Assembly: GCF_025264685.1 (NCBI RefSeq)
Contig: NZ_CP073721.1
Coordinates: 1,045,001 to 1,109,000, forward strand
DNA: 64,000 bases
Direction of reading: 5' to 3'
DNA from: Dactylosporangium roseum
Lineage (GTDB): Bacteria > Actinomycetota > Actinomycetes > Mycobacteriales > Micromonosporaceae
Shown here: positions 49,843 through 58,720 of the stretch, one piece after another
Position numbering within the stretch: the stretch's first letter is position 1
How the letters are laid out: the number at the start of each line of letters is the position of its first letter
Notes under the pieces: generated by a model
Told to the model about the DNA's origin: nothing
What the model saw: the letters and a program-made list of their open reading frames with translations, nothing else
Database searches by the model: none
Position numbers and translations under genes: made by a program

Positions 49843-50555
49843 GCACAGCCACAGCCACTATCCGTATCCGTGAAGAGATGATGGCGCTGGCCAAGGACGC
49901 GTCGGCGCGTCTGGAGAACCAGCCCGCGGAGAAGATCATCGAGTGGGCCGCCGGCGAGTTCGGCGAGCGGTTCTGCGTGACCAGCTCGTTCGCCGACGCG
50001 GTGCTCGCGCACGTCGTGTCGAAGGTCGTTCCCGGCGTGCCGGTCGTCTTCCTCGACACCGGGCTCCACTTCGCCGAGACCCTCCGGGTGCGTGAGGTCG
50101 TCCAGCGGACGCTTCCGGTGACGGTACGGTCGATCCGTCCCCGTCAGACCGTGGCGGAGCAGGACGCGGAGTTCGGCCCGCGGCTGTATGCCCGCGACCC
50201 CGACGAGTGCTGCTTCCTGCGCAAGATCGAGCCGCTGGAGCGCGCGCTCGCCGACTACGACGCCTGGGCCGCCGGCCTGCGCCGCGACGAGTCGCCGAGC
50301 CGGGCGAACACGCCGATCGTGAGCTTCGAGCAGGCCCGTGACAAGATCAAGGTCTCCCCGCTCGCGCAGTGGACGCAGGCCGACGTCGACGCGTACATCT
50401 CGCGCCACAACGTGCCGGTCAACGCGTTGATGCGGCAGGGGTACGCCTCGGTGGGCTGCTGGCCGTGCACCCGCCGGACGCCTCCGGGTGGCGACCCTCG
50501 GGGCGGTCGCTGGCCGATGTTCGACAAGACCGAGTGCGGTCTGCACACTGCATGA
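49839..50555 (+). CDS. cysH: adenylyl-sulfate (APS) reductase
   Basis: A 238-residue enzyme of assimilatory sulfate reduction. The PP-loop is in FCVTSSFADAVLAHV (the usual SGG is SSF), and the iron-sulfur pairs Cys124-Cys125 (DECCFLRK) and Cys207-x2-Cys210 (GCWPCTRR) identify an APS rather than a PAPS reductase. The reactive C-terminal Cys is in ECGLH. TPPGGDPRGGRW is conserved. It converts APS to sulfite, feeding the sulfite reductase encoded two genes upstream. ATGA overlaps on both sides show tight coupling. Confidence 0.95.
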   Translation: MSTATATIRIREEMMALAKDASARLENQPAEKIIEWAAGEFGERFCVTSSFADAVLAHVVSKVVPGVPVVFLDTGLHFAETLRVREVVQRTLPVTVRSIRPRQTVAEQDAEFGPRLYARDPDECCFLRKIEPLERALADYDAWAAGLRRDESPSRANTPIVSFEQARDKIKVSPLAQWTQADVDAYISRHNVPVNALMRQGYASVGCWPCTRRTPPGGDPRGGRWPMFDKTECGLHTA

Positions 50556-51301
50556 CCTCGGCGGTTCTCCTCGTCGCGCACGGCTCGTCCGATCCGCGGG
50601 CGGCGGCGACCACCCGGGCCCTGGCCCGCGCGGTCGCCGCCCAGCGCCCCGGCCTCGACGTCCGCTGCGCGTTCCTCGACCATGCGGGCCCGCGCCCCGA
50701 TGAGGTGCTGTTCGCGTTCTCGCGGTCGGGCCACCGGTCGGCGGTGGTCGTACCGTTGCTGCTGACCGCCGCGTACCACGGCCGCGTTGATCTCCCGGCC
50801 GTGCTCGACCGGGCCCGTTCCGACGGCCTGCGCCTGGACGTCTCGGTGACCGACGTCCTGGGCCCGGTCGCCGGCGCCGTATCTCCGTTCCTGCTGGCGT
50901 CGTTGCGGCGTGCCCTTCCGGCCGGGCTCCACCACGACGGGATCGCCCTGGTCGCCGCCGGCACCCGCGACGACCTGGCCCGGCACACCGTCGACCAGGC
51001 GGCGTCGGCCCTCGGCGCCACGCTGGGTGTGCCGTGCCAGGCCGGCTTCGCGTCCGGCTCTCCGGTGACCGGTGCCGTGGCGGTGTCCCGGCTGCGCGAG
51101 GCCGGCTGCTCGCGGATCGCGATCGCTTCGTACTTCCTGGCGCCCGGCCGCCTGCACGACATGGCGGTGTCCTCGGCGCTGTCGGCCGGCGCACTGGCCC
51201 CGGCGGCCCCGCCGCTGGGCGGCAACCTGGACCTGGCAAGGTTGGTCGTCGCGCGGATCGCGGCGGTCTCGCCCGTTTCGGCGGCGCTCACCGCCGCGTG
51301 A
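50552..51301 (+). CDS. sirohydrochlorin ferrochelatase / CbiX-like
   Basis: A 249-residue CbiX/SirB-type chelatase. Both halves carry the family pattern: LLVAHGSSDPRAAATTRALA with the catalytic His, then VVVPLLLTAAYHGRVDLPAVL (second His), and in the C-terminal half IAIASYFLAPGRLHDMA. Inserts iron into sirohydrochlorin to make siroheme, the cofactor of the sulfite reductase encoded upstream, which is why it lies in this operon. ATG 50552 overlaps the cysH stop. Cobalt insertion is possible for the family, but context favours siroheme. Confidence 0.9.
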   Translation: MTSAVLLVAHGSSDPRAAATTRALARAVAAQRPGLDVRCAFLDHAGPRPDEVLFAFSRSGHRSAVVVPLLLTAAYHGRVDLPAVLDRARSDGLRLDVSVTDVLGPVAGAVSPFLLASLRRALPAGLHHDGIALVAAGTRDDLARHTVDQAASALGATLGVPCQAGFASGSPVTGAVAVSRLREAGCSRIAIASYFLAPGRLHDMAVSSALSAGALAPAAPPLGGNLDLARLVVARIAAVSPVSAALTAA

Positions 51302-51337
51302 CACCCGCACGTGGTGCGTGACGGTTACCGTAGACGG

Positions 51338-51658
51338 ATGCAGATGACATGCCCGAAGTGTCGCGGCGAGATGCGGCAGTACGAACGAAGCGGCGTCACC
51401 GTCGACCAGTGTCTGGAGTGCCGGGGCATCTTCCTGGACCGGGGCGAGCTGGAGCGGCTCGTCGACGCGGAGAACGCCTGGAACCGCAACCGCCAGGGCG
51501 CGCAGCCGCAGCAGCCGGGCTACCCGGCGCAACAGCACCAGAGCTACCCGCCGCCGCAGTCCTACCAGCACCAGAGCCACGGATACGGCCACTACGGCCA
51601 CCACAAGCGCCACAAGCGCCACCACCGGGACAGCTTCTTCGGCGAGCTGTTCGACTGA
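51338..51658 (+). CDS. TFIIB-like zinc-ribbon protein with Gln/His-rich tail
   Basis: A 106-residue protein. The first 45 residues form a zf-TFIIB domain: TCPKCRGEM, then DQCLECRGIFLDRGELERLV. The rest is low-complexity: repeats of Q, P, Y and H (QQPGYPAQQHQSYPPPQ, then HHKRHKRHHRDSFFGELFD), which could bind metal or mediate condensation. The ATG at 51338 is used; ATG 51344 is an alternative. It does not overlap the upstream chelatase gene (36-base gap). Function unknown; family members are common in actinobacteria. Confidence 0.85.
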   Translation: MQMTCPKCRGEMRQYERSGVTVDQCLECRGIFLDRGELERLVDAENAWNRNRQGAQPQQPGYPAQQHQSYPPPQSYQHQSHGYGHYGHHKRHKRHHRDSFFGELFD

Positions 51659-51753
51659 CGAAAGGCACCGTTGATCTTGGCGGATTCCGTGGTCCGGACG
51701 ACGCTGATCGACCAAGGTCAAGCTGACTGGAGGCGTTCTCGTCAGAGGACGCC

Positions 51754-51789
51754 AAAACGCCCCGGTCGTCCAATGGACCGGGGCGTTTT
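51754..51789. terminator. bidirectional terminator between zinc-ribbon gene and whiB1
   Basis: AAAACGCCCCGGTC (51754-51767) pairs perfectly with GACCGGGGCGTTTT (51776-51789). The A/T ends give a T-run on both strands, so it stops both convergent genes. Confidence 0.95.
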
Positions 51790-51804
51790 CGTCTTGGAAG
51801 GGGT

Positions 51805-52062
51805 CTAAGCGGAGTGAGCGCGGACCCGGAGGCCGCCGCGACGCTTCATCATGCGCCGCTCGTCCTCGCTCATTCCGCCCCAGACGCCTGCATCCTGACC
51901 CGAGTCGAGCGCCCACTGCAGGCACTCGCTGGTCACGGAGCAGCGCTGGCAGACTGCCTTCGCCTGCTCAACCTGCAACAACGCGGGTCCGGAAGTCCCA
52001 ATGGGGAAGAACAGCTCCGGGTCCTCGTCGCGGCAGAGGGCATGGTGGCGCCAGTCCGACAT
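51805..52062 (-). CDS. whiB1: WhiB1-type iron-sulfur regulator
   Basis: An 85-residue WhiB protein of the WhiB1 (WblE) class. Cluster ligands: Cys10, then CQRCSVTSEC (C-x2-C-x5-C); sigma-contact turn GVWGGMSEDERRMMKRR. In mycobacteria WhiB1 is essential, reacts with nitric oxide and binds the sigma factor region 4. Start ATG 52062 gives MSDWRHHALC. The upstream region contains a CRP-like site (52195-52212), and CRP control of whiB1 is established in mycobacteria. pdtaS lies 4 kb away as in mycobacterial order, with the sulfur operon inserted between. Confidence 0.95.
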   Translation of the reverse strand: MSDWRHHALCRDEDPELFFPIGTSGPALLQVEQAKAVCQRCSVTSECLQWALDSGQDAGVWGGMSEDERRMMKRRGGLRVRAHSA

Positions 52063-52194
52063 GGCGGCAACACTCCTTGGTTTTCGCGGATCGTTGTTGG
52101 TGATTCCCCTATATGCATCTCGTGTGACGGTTCGGCTAGGCGGAGCCTGAAGACCCGTAACACGCGTGCGGGCAACGCTCAGTGGTCGTTTCGC

Positions 52195-52212
52195 TTGTGA
52201 ATGCTTTCACGA
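52195..52212. promoter_or_regulatory. CRP-family binding site upstream of whiB1
   Basis: TTGTGA-ATGCTT-TCACGA matches TGTGA-N6-TCACA at nine of ten positions. It is about 135 bases upstream of the whiB1 start. The whole divergent gap (52063-52441) has no supported gene; its AT-rich part near 52110-52130 (minus strand CATATAGG) may contain the -10 region. Confidence 0.6.
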
Positions 52213-52441
52213 ACTACCGCGATGTCAAGGGGTCCAAACCAAAAAAATCCAAGTCGGTGAGCAAGCTCACGCGCCGTTTGTCCGATTTTATGGTAGCTGG
52301 TGACCCTGGATCGCGACAGTCAGTGACCAATGTAGTACGGGTTGGTCAACGATCGAAGGGCTTTCGGGGATGCGGCCGCGGTGTCTCTGCCGCGACTCTC
52401 TGCAACTTTCTCCCCCTTCGGTGGTGAACTCGGGGGGTGAC

Positions 52442-53380
52442 TCAACACACTACGCGTAATGCCCCGGGCACGGACGCAAAATCCAGCTTGTCGCACTCCC
52501 CGAGGTACTCTCCGTCAACCTGGAAAGCGATCGGTTTGGCGGCGGTCAGCGTGAAGCCGGACAGATCATGCATCCGCACGACCTGCTTTCCCTTCGGCTC
52601 ATGGCGGTTCGACAGGATCTGCGTCACCGTGCGCGCGGTGCTCGCGACCTGCAACTCCCGAAGGCCCAGCACGTCGAGCCCGGTATCGAACGAGGCCCGC
52701 GGATTCGGATCCACCGGCCGCTCGCCGATATAGGTCCACGGTGCGGTGTTCTGCACCAGCATCCACGTTATCCCGGACTGCGCTGGTTCGCCCGGAAGCT
52801 CGAGCGTGAGCAGCGGCATCCTGCGGTTCGTCGCGGCGAACTGCGCCATCGTGGCGCGGAAGTACAGCCACGGCGTGGACGTCGAGCCCTTGCGGCGGGC
52901 CTGGTCCACACGCCGTACCACCTCCGCGTCGATCCCCATGCCCGCGCAGAACGTGAAGTAGCGGTCGTCCGCCCGGCCGAGTCCGATGATCCTTTCGCGA
53001 CGGTCGCGCAACGCCTCCAGGATCGCGCCGGTCCCTTCCGCCCAGTCGCTGGGCAGCCCCAGGGCCCGCGCGAAGACGTTGGTCGAACCGCCGGGCACGA
53101 CGGCGAGGGCCGGACGCTCCTGGGCGCGGTCCGGAGCCGGCCCCGAGTCGAAGGTCATGAGGCCGTTGACGGCCTCGTTGACCGTGCCGTCGCCGCCGAG
53201 TGTGACGACGAGGTCCAGACCCTCGCGGGCGGCTTCCCGCGCGAGGTCGGCGGCGTGGCCCCGCCGCTGTGTGTAGGCGACGTCCAGGTCGACCTGACTC
53301 CGCAAGGCCCGCACGAGGATGTCCCGGCCGCGTTCGGTGGTGGTCGTCGCGTTGGGGTTGACCACCAAGAGCGCTCGCAT
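52442..53380 (-). CDS. diacylglycerol kinase-family lipid kinase (YegS/DAGK)
   Basis: A 312-residue cytoplasmic or membrane-associated kinase. The catalytic GGDGT motif is in VVTLGGDGTVNEAVNG, followed by LAVVPGGSTNVFARALG; the second domain has FTFCAGMGIDAEVV and ends with FQVDGEYLGECDKLDF, the last conserved acidic segment. Likely phosphorylates diacylglycerol or a related lipid. ATG 53380 gives MRALLVVNPNATTTTERGRD. In mycobacteria a gene of similar type sits beyond whiB1. Longer upstream starts extend through a divergent gene and were rejected. Confidence 0.92.
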   Translation of the reverse strand: MRALLVVNPNATTTTERGRDILVRALRSQVDLDVAYTQRRGHAADLAREAAREGLDLVVTLGGDGTVNEAVNGLMTFDSGPAPDRAQERPALAVVPGGSTNVFARALGLPSDWAEGTGAILEALRDRRERIIGLGRADDRYFTFCAGMGIDAEVVRRVDQARRKGSTSTPWLYFRATMAQFAATNRRMPLLTLELPGEPAQSGITWMLVQNTAPWTYIGERPVDPNPRASFDTGLDVLGLRELQVASTARTVTQILSNRHEPKGKQVVRMHDLSGFTLTAAKPIAFQVDGEYLGECDKLDFASVPGALRVVC

Positions 53381-53494
53381 GGGCGGCACTGTACCCGCTC
53401 GGGGGCGCGATAAGGTTGCTCTGCGCACAACGCGTGACACGGACCTCCACCAGGAAGGACGTGCACTCAGGGCCAGCAGCGGAGCGGAGGAAAC

Positions 53495-53905
53495 GTGAGC
53501 GGGAACGCCGCCGGGACCGACACGGTGCCCGATCGGGCACCGGCCACCCTCCGCTGGGCCGTCCGGCTGCTGCTCCTGGAGGGCGCCGGGCTCGCCGTCC
53601 TCACGCTGGTGCTGCTCTACCAGGACTTCACCGCCGAATACACGGCGATCGAGATGGCGCTCTCGTTCACCGGCTACCTTGCGTTGATGGCCGCGGCGTT
53701 CATCGGCATCGGTGTCGCACTGCACCGCCGCCGGCGCTGGGCGCGCGGGCCGGGGATCGTCGCGCAGATGCTCCAGATGCCGATCGGCTGGACGATGCTG
53801 ATGGGCGGCCAGCCGCTGATCGGCGCACCGCTGTTCGTGCTGGGGGTCGTCGGCGCGGTCCTGCTGTTCGCCCCCTCGACCCGGATCGCGCTCGGCGTCC
53901 GCTGA
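53495..53905 (+). CDS. four-helix integral membrane protein
   Basis: A 136-residue protein with four predicted transmembrane helices: AVRLLLLEGAGLAVLTLVLL, ALSFTGYLALMAAAFIGIGV, a short third around MLQMPIGWTMLMGG and APLFVLGVVGAVLLFAPS. A basic loop HRRRRWARG joins helices two and three. No catalytic residues or family signature beyond uncharacterised actinobacterial integral membrane proteins. GTG/ATG choice: GTG 53495 follows GGAGGAAAC. It lies 52 bases before a GntR regulator in the same direction, divergent from the lipid kinase. Confidence 0.8.
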   Translation: MSGNAAGTDTVPDRAPATLRWAVRLLLLEGAGLAVLTLVLLYQDFTAEYTAIEMALSFTGYLALMAAAFIGIGVALHRRRRWARGPGIVAQMLQMPIGWTMLMGGQPLIGAPLFVLGVVGAVLLFAPSTRIALGVR

Positions 53906-53957
53906 CCAGCCGGTCGCGGCAACCACGGACACACCGCGTGTTCTACGCTCGAAGGTC

Positions 53958-54680
53958 GTGACGATCGCTCCCGCCTACCAGGTCCTCGCCGACCGCATCC
54001 GGGTCGAGATCATGTCCGGTCAGCTACGTCCCGGCGAACGCCTGCCGACCGAGCCGAAGCTGTGCGAGCAGTCCGGCCTGAGCCGCTCCACCGTCCGGGA
54101 GGCGCTGCGCCTGCTCAGCAGCCAGCACCTGATCTTCACGACGCGCGGGGTCAACGGCGGCAGCTTCGTCGCCGCGCCGGACGCGCACATCCTCGGCGAT
54201 TCGCTGTCCGACGGGGTCGGGCTGCTGCTCGCCAACGGCGTGGTCAAGGGCGACGACGTCCTCGAGGTGCGCCGGATGCTGGAGGTTCCGGCCGCCGGCC
54301 TCGCCGCCGCCCGCCGCGAGCCGCGCCACCTGGCGGAGTTGGAGCGGGCCATGTTCGACCCGGACCGTGACGACCTCGACCGCCGGATCACGGCGCACGC
54401 CGAGTTTCACCTGGCGGTGGCGGCCGCCTCCGGCAACACGCTGCTGAGCCTGGTCGTGCGTCCGCTCTACACCGTCGCCGACCCGCGGACGGTGGACCGG
54501 GTCGCCCCGCTGTCGATGTGGCGTGAGATCGACCGGGACCACCGCGAACTGCTGGCGGCCATCCGGGCCGGCGACGTCGAGAGGGCCATGGCCGCCGCCA
54601 GGGTGCACATCGATCATGTACGGCCCGAGTTCCCGCCCGAGCACACCAACCTCCCGGTCCCGGGGGTGGCGCGGCTGTAG
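53958..54680 (+). CDS. GntR/FadR-family transcriptional regulator
   Basis: A 240-residue FadR-subfamily regulator. The winged helix is YQVLADRIRVEIMSGQLRPGERLPTEPKLCEQSGLSRSTVREALRLL (residues ~6-55). The all-helical FCD ligand domain includes EVRRMLEVPAAGLAA, DRRITAHAEFHLAVAAASGN and DHRELLAAIRAGDVERAMAAARVHI, whose Asp/His set usually binds a metal and a carboxylate effector. GTG 53958. Target genes are not evident; neighbours give no metabolic hint. Confidence 0.92.
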   Translation: MTIAPAYQVLADRIRVEIMSGQLRPGERLPTEPKLCEQSGLSRSTVREALRLLSSQHLIFTTRGVNGGSFVAAPDAHILGDSLSDGVGLLLANGVVKGDDVLEVRRMLEVPAAGLAAARREPRHLAELERAMFDPDRDDLDRRITAHAEFHLAVAAASGNTLLSLVVRPLYTVADPRTVDRVAPLSMWREIDRDHRELLAAIRAGDVERAMAAARVHIDHVRPEFPPEHTNLPVPGVARL

Positions 54681-54687
54681 CGCGGTG

Positions 54688-55116
54688 TCAGGCGGGACGG
54701 CGTTTCGTCAGGCGGATGCTCGCCTGGTGGCCGTCGACCGTGGCCGACACCTCGTCGGCCAGGGCGCTCAGCACCTGCCAGGCGAACGACTCGCCGCCCG
54801 GCAGCCGCTCGTCCGGCGAGCCGAGCGGCACCGTCGTCTCCACGGCCAGGGCGTCGGCCGTGACCGTGAAGCGGCAGGAGAGTTCGACGGTGTCACCCAG
54901 TTGGGGTGTCTCACTGGCCACCGCGAGGAGCATCGCGCACGCCTCGTCGACCGCGATCCGCAGGTCCTCGATCTCGTCGAGCGTGAACTGGAGCCGCGCC
55001 GCCAGGCCCGCCGTCGCGGTGCGCAGCACGCCAAGGTAGGCCGGCGACGCCGGAACGGCCAGCAGGACGACGTCGTCGCCGTCGGCACCCGACCTCTTCG
55101 ATACGACCTGTGTCAC
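54688..55116 (-). CDS. RsbW-like anti-sigma / ATPase regulator
   Basis: A 142-residue GHKL-fold protein of the serine-protein-kinase anti-sigma type: VLLAVPASPAYLGVLRTATAGLAARLQFTLDEIEDLRIAVDEACAMLLA carries the N-box-like E-D-x-x-x-A-V-D-E-A. The G-boxes are weak and there is no sigma factor or anti-anti-sigma gene adjacent. GTG 55116 is used; AGGGGG lies nine bases upstream. Presumably acts on a general-stress sigma factor encoded elsewhere. Transcribed toward the GntR gene (convergent, 7-base gap). Confidence 0.85.
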   Translation of the reverse strand: MTQVVSKRSGADGDDVVLLAVPASPAYLGVLRTATAGLAARLQFTLDEIEDLRIAVDEACAMLLAVASETPQLGDTVELSCRFTVTADALAVETTVPLGSPDERLPGGESFAWQVLSALADEVSATVDGHQASIRLTKRRPA

Positions 55117-55142
55117 GCGATGAAACCCCCTCGCGTGCGACT

Positions 55143-55628
55143 CTACGACGTCGCCGCACCCGATGACGCGGCGAGTGCGGCCAGCGGCGCACCCGACAGC
55201 CGATACGGCAGCCAGTCGGACTTGTGTCCCGCGCCGAGCGCCTCGTAGAAGCGGCGCGCCGGGTTCCAGTCGAGCACCGCCCACTCCAGCCGTGGGTAGC
55301 CCCGCTCGACGCAGATCCGGGCGAGCTCGGCCACCAGCGCCTTGCCGGCCCCGGTGCCGCGCGCGGACTCCCGGACGTACAGATCCTCGAGGTGGATCCC
55401 GTGGACGCCCTCCCAGGTGGAGAACGTCAGGAACCACAGCGCCATGCCGATCGGCCGGCCGTCCTCGACGGCGACGTGGCAGTACACCCGCGGATCGGGG
55501 CCGAACAGCGCGGTCGTCAGCAGCTCGGCGGTCAGGTGGCACTCGTCGGGGGCGCGCTCGAAGGCCGCGAGCTCGTGCACCATCTCGACGATGGCGGAAA
55601 CGTCATCCGGGACAGCCGGACGGATCAC
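55143..55628 (-). CDS. GNAT family N-acetyltransferase (diamine-type)
   Basis: A 161-residue acetyltransferase. IHLEDLYVRESARGTGAGKALVAELARICVERG is motif A with the R-G-x-G-A-G loop; LEWAVLDWNPARRFYEALGAG is motif B. The pattern ExxHLxDLYV and WNxPA matches spermidine/diamine acetyltransferases, but substrate is not certain. GTG 55628 is five bases after GGAGG, which favours it over an upstream ATG at 55658. It lies 26 bases upstream of the RsbW-like gene in the same direction and downstream of the sodN terminator. Confidence 0.9.
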   Translation of the reverse strand: MIRPAVPDDVSAIVEMVHELAAFERAPDECHLTAELLTTALFGPDPRVYCHVAVEDGRPIGMALWFLTFSTWEGVHGIHLEDLYVRESARGTGAGKALVAELARICVERGYPRLEWAVLDWNPARRFYEALGAGHKSDWLPYRLSGAPLAALAASSGAATS

Positions 55629-55650
55629 CGGTACCTCCAGACAAAGAAGG

Positions 55651-55682
55651 CCCCCCATCCCGCGCGGCGGCGGAATGGGGGG
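55651..55682 (-). terminator. sodN terminator
   Basis: CCCCCCATCCCGC (55651-55663) pairs with GCGGAATGGGGGG (55670-55682), one mismatch, and in the minus direction is followed by CCTTCTTTGTC. It lies 16 bases past the sodN stop and just upstream of the GNAT start. Confidence 0.85.
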
Positions 55683-55697
55683 AACGAACGCGACGGC

Positions 55698-56102
55698 TCA
55701 GGCCTGCTTGGTCTCCCAGAAGATCTTCGCGATCTCATCGATCTTCGCGAGCAGTTGCTCGGCGACGGCCGGGTCGACGGAGCCCTTCGCACCGGAGGCG
55801 CCCGCGAGCTTCGTGGCCTCGTTGAAGAGGGTGTGGAGCTGCGGGTACTTCTCGAAGTGCGCCGGCTTGAAGTAGTCGGTCCACAGCACCCACAGGTGGT
55901 GCTTGACCAGTTCGGCGCGCTGTTCCTTGATGACGAGCGCCCGGGTGCGGAACTCGGGGTCGCTGTTGGCCTGGTACTTCTCGGAGATTGCCTTGACGGA
56001 CTCGGCCTCGATTCGGGCCTGTGCCGGGTCGTAAACACCACACGGCAAGTCGCAGTGGGCGCTCACCACGGTGCGCGGAGTGAAAAGCCGCGACAGTCGC
56101 AT
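55698..56102 (-). CDS. sodN: nickel-type superoxide dismutase
   Basis: A 134-residue proenzyme that dismutates superoxide. The Ni-hook HCDLPCGVY (the mature protein's residues 1-9, with His1, Cys2 and Cys6 as ligands) starts at residue 16; the first 15 residues (MRLSRLFTPRTVVSA) are the propeptide cut by SodX, encoded divergently. Four-helix residues such as LVKHHLWVLWTDYFKPAHFEKYP are typical. Length fits the 131-residue Streptomyces enzyme. Nickel control by Nur is established in Streptomyces; I did not find a clear Nur site. Confidence 0.97.
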   Translation of the reverse strand: MRLSRLFTPRTVVSAHCDLPCGVYDPAQARIEAESVKAISEKYQANSDPEFRTRALVIKEQRAELVKHHLWVLWTDYFKPAHFEKYPQLHTLFNEATKLAGASGAKGSVDPAVAEQLLAKIDEIAKIFWETKQA

Positions 56103-56171
56103 CGAACCCTCCTGGATAATTTGCGATGATCCTCGTTCCTGACCCTACTCCTCTCCATCTCCAGGGAATTC

Positions 56172-56486
56172 ATGCGCCTGCCATGGTTCGCGGCACTGGT
56201 CTCCGGGCCCTCGATGGTGCCGACGTTGCGCGCCGGTGACCGGGTCATGGTGCTGCGCACGACGAAGGCCAGACCGGGTGATCTCGTCGTGGCGACGTTC
56301 CGGGCCCGGCCCGGCCTGCTGGTGGTGAAGCGGGTGATGCGCCGGGACGGTGACGGGTGGTGGATCGAGGGCGACAACCCCTTCGGCGGTGATGATTCCC
56401 GGGCGTACGGTCGGGCCGACCTCGTCGGGCGTGTGACATTTCGCTGGTGGCCACAACCGGTGCGCTTCCGGCGGACGCGGGCGTAA
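56172..56486 (+). CDS. sodX: SodX-like nickel-SOD maturation protease
   Basis: A 104-residue signal-peptidase-fold (S26) protease. Catalytic Ser is in SGPSMVPTLRAGDRVMV and Lys in LLVVKRVMRRDGDG; GDNPFGGDDSRAYG and the C-terminal RVTFRWWP are typical. It processes the N-terminal propeptide of SodN, its divergent neighbour 69 bases away, so a common promoter region is likely. No transmembrane segment is seen, as expected for the nickel SOD processing subtype. ATG 56172. Confidence 0.95.
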   Translation: MRLPWFAALVSGPSMVPTLRAGDRVMVLRTTKARPGDLVVATFRARPGLLVVKRVMRRDGDGWWIEGDNPFGGDDSRAYGRADLVGRVTFRWWPQPVRFRRTRA

Positions 56487-56585
56487 AGTGATGCGGATAC
56501 GGGAGACCCCCGCCGCGTTCTTGTCGCGCCTTCCACCCGCGCCGCGCGTCCTTCCTGCAACATCCGCCGTGGCAAAGGAGCCCCC

Positions 56586-57755
<1,170 letters not shown>

Positions 57756-57775
57756 CCGCCGTTAAGGTCGACAGC

Positions 57776-58720
57776 ATGCGTGCCGCCTTCGCGACCAGCC
57801 TCAACGACACCGACCCGCTCGCCGCCCTGACCATCGGCGACGCTCCCGAGCCGACCCCCCGCGACGGTTGGGCCGTGGTCGAGGTGCGCGCGAGCGCCCT
57901 CAACCACCACGACCTCTGGTCGTTGCGGGGCGTCGGCCTGCGGGCCGACCAGCTCCCGATGATCCTCGGCTGCGACGCCGCCGGCATCGGCCCCGACGGG
58001 AACGACGTCGTGGTCTATCCGGTCGTCTTCACCGAGAAGGGCGACTTCTCGATCCTGTCCGAGCACTACCAGGGGACAGTGGCCGAGCGGGTCACCGTCC
58101 CGGCGTCCAACCTTGTGCCGAAACCCGCCGAGCTCTCCTTCGCGGAGGCGGCGTGCCTGCCTACCGCGTGGCTGACCGCGTATCGGATGCTGACGACCCG
58201 CGGCCGCTTGGAAGCGGACGGTGCGGTGCTGGTGCAGGGCGCGGGGGGCGGGGTCGCCACCGCGGCGGTCCTGCTCGCCACCGCTCTCGGCGCGCGGGTC
58301 TACGCGACGAGCCGCGACGCCGCCAAGCGCGAGCGGATCGCCGCGCTCGGCGCCACCGCGCTGGAGCCCGGCGCGCGGCTGCCGGAGCGGGTCGACGTGG
58401 TCGTCGAGACGGTCGGTGAGGCGACGTTCGAGCACTCGATGAAGGCGGCCAAGCCCGGCGGGCGGATCGTCGTCTCCGGGGCCACCAGCGGCCACCTGCC
58501 GCAGGTCAACCTGCGCCGGATGTTCGCGCTCCAGTTGGAGATCCTCGGCAGCAGCATGGGCACGCCGGAGGAACTCGCCGACCTCATGGCCCTGATGGCG
58601 AAGACCGGCGTCCGCCCGATCATCGACTCGGTCGTCCCGTTCTCCGCGGCCCGGAGGGCGTTCGAGCTGCTCCGCTCGGGTGACGTCTTCGGCAAGGTGG
58701 TCCTCGACCACACCCGCTAA
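57776..58720 (+). CDS. zinc-binding/quinone oxidoreductase (MDR family)
   Basis: A 314-residue medium-chain dehydrogenase/reductase. The N-terminal GroES-like domain contains ALNHHDLWSLRGVG and ILGCDAAGIGPDGNDVVVYPV; the cofactor domain has VLVQGAGGGVATAAVLLATALGARVYATSR, where the SR end suggests NADPH. Structural zinc cysteines are missing, as in quinone oxidoreductases. Presumably co-transcribed with the malic enzyme (20-base gap). The stop codon overlaps the convergent hydrolase by four bases. Confidence 0.92.
   Translation: MRAAFATSLNDTDPLAALTIGDAPEPTPRDGWAVVEVRASALNHHDLWSLRGVGLRADQLPMILGCDAAGIGPDGNDVVVYPVVFTEKGDFSILSEHYQGTVAERVTVPASNLVPKPAELSFAEAACLPTAWLTAYRMLTTRGRLEADGAVLVQGAGGGVATAAVLLATALGARVYATSRDAAKRERIAALGATALEPGARLPERVDVVVETVGEATFEHSMKAAKPGGRIVVSGATSGHLPQVNLRRMFALQLEILGSSMGTPEELADLMALMAKTGVRPIIDSVVPFSAARRAFELLRSGDVFGKVVLDHTR

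Noticed and set aside
51662..51720. Imperfect inverted repeat GTTGATCTTGG / CCAAGGTCAA
   Set aside because: Short arms with a mismatch and a long loop; the clear terminator just downstream explains the gap better.
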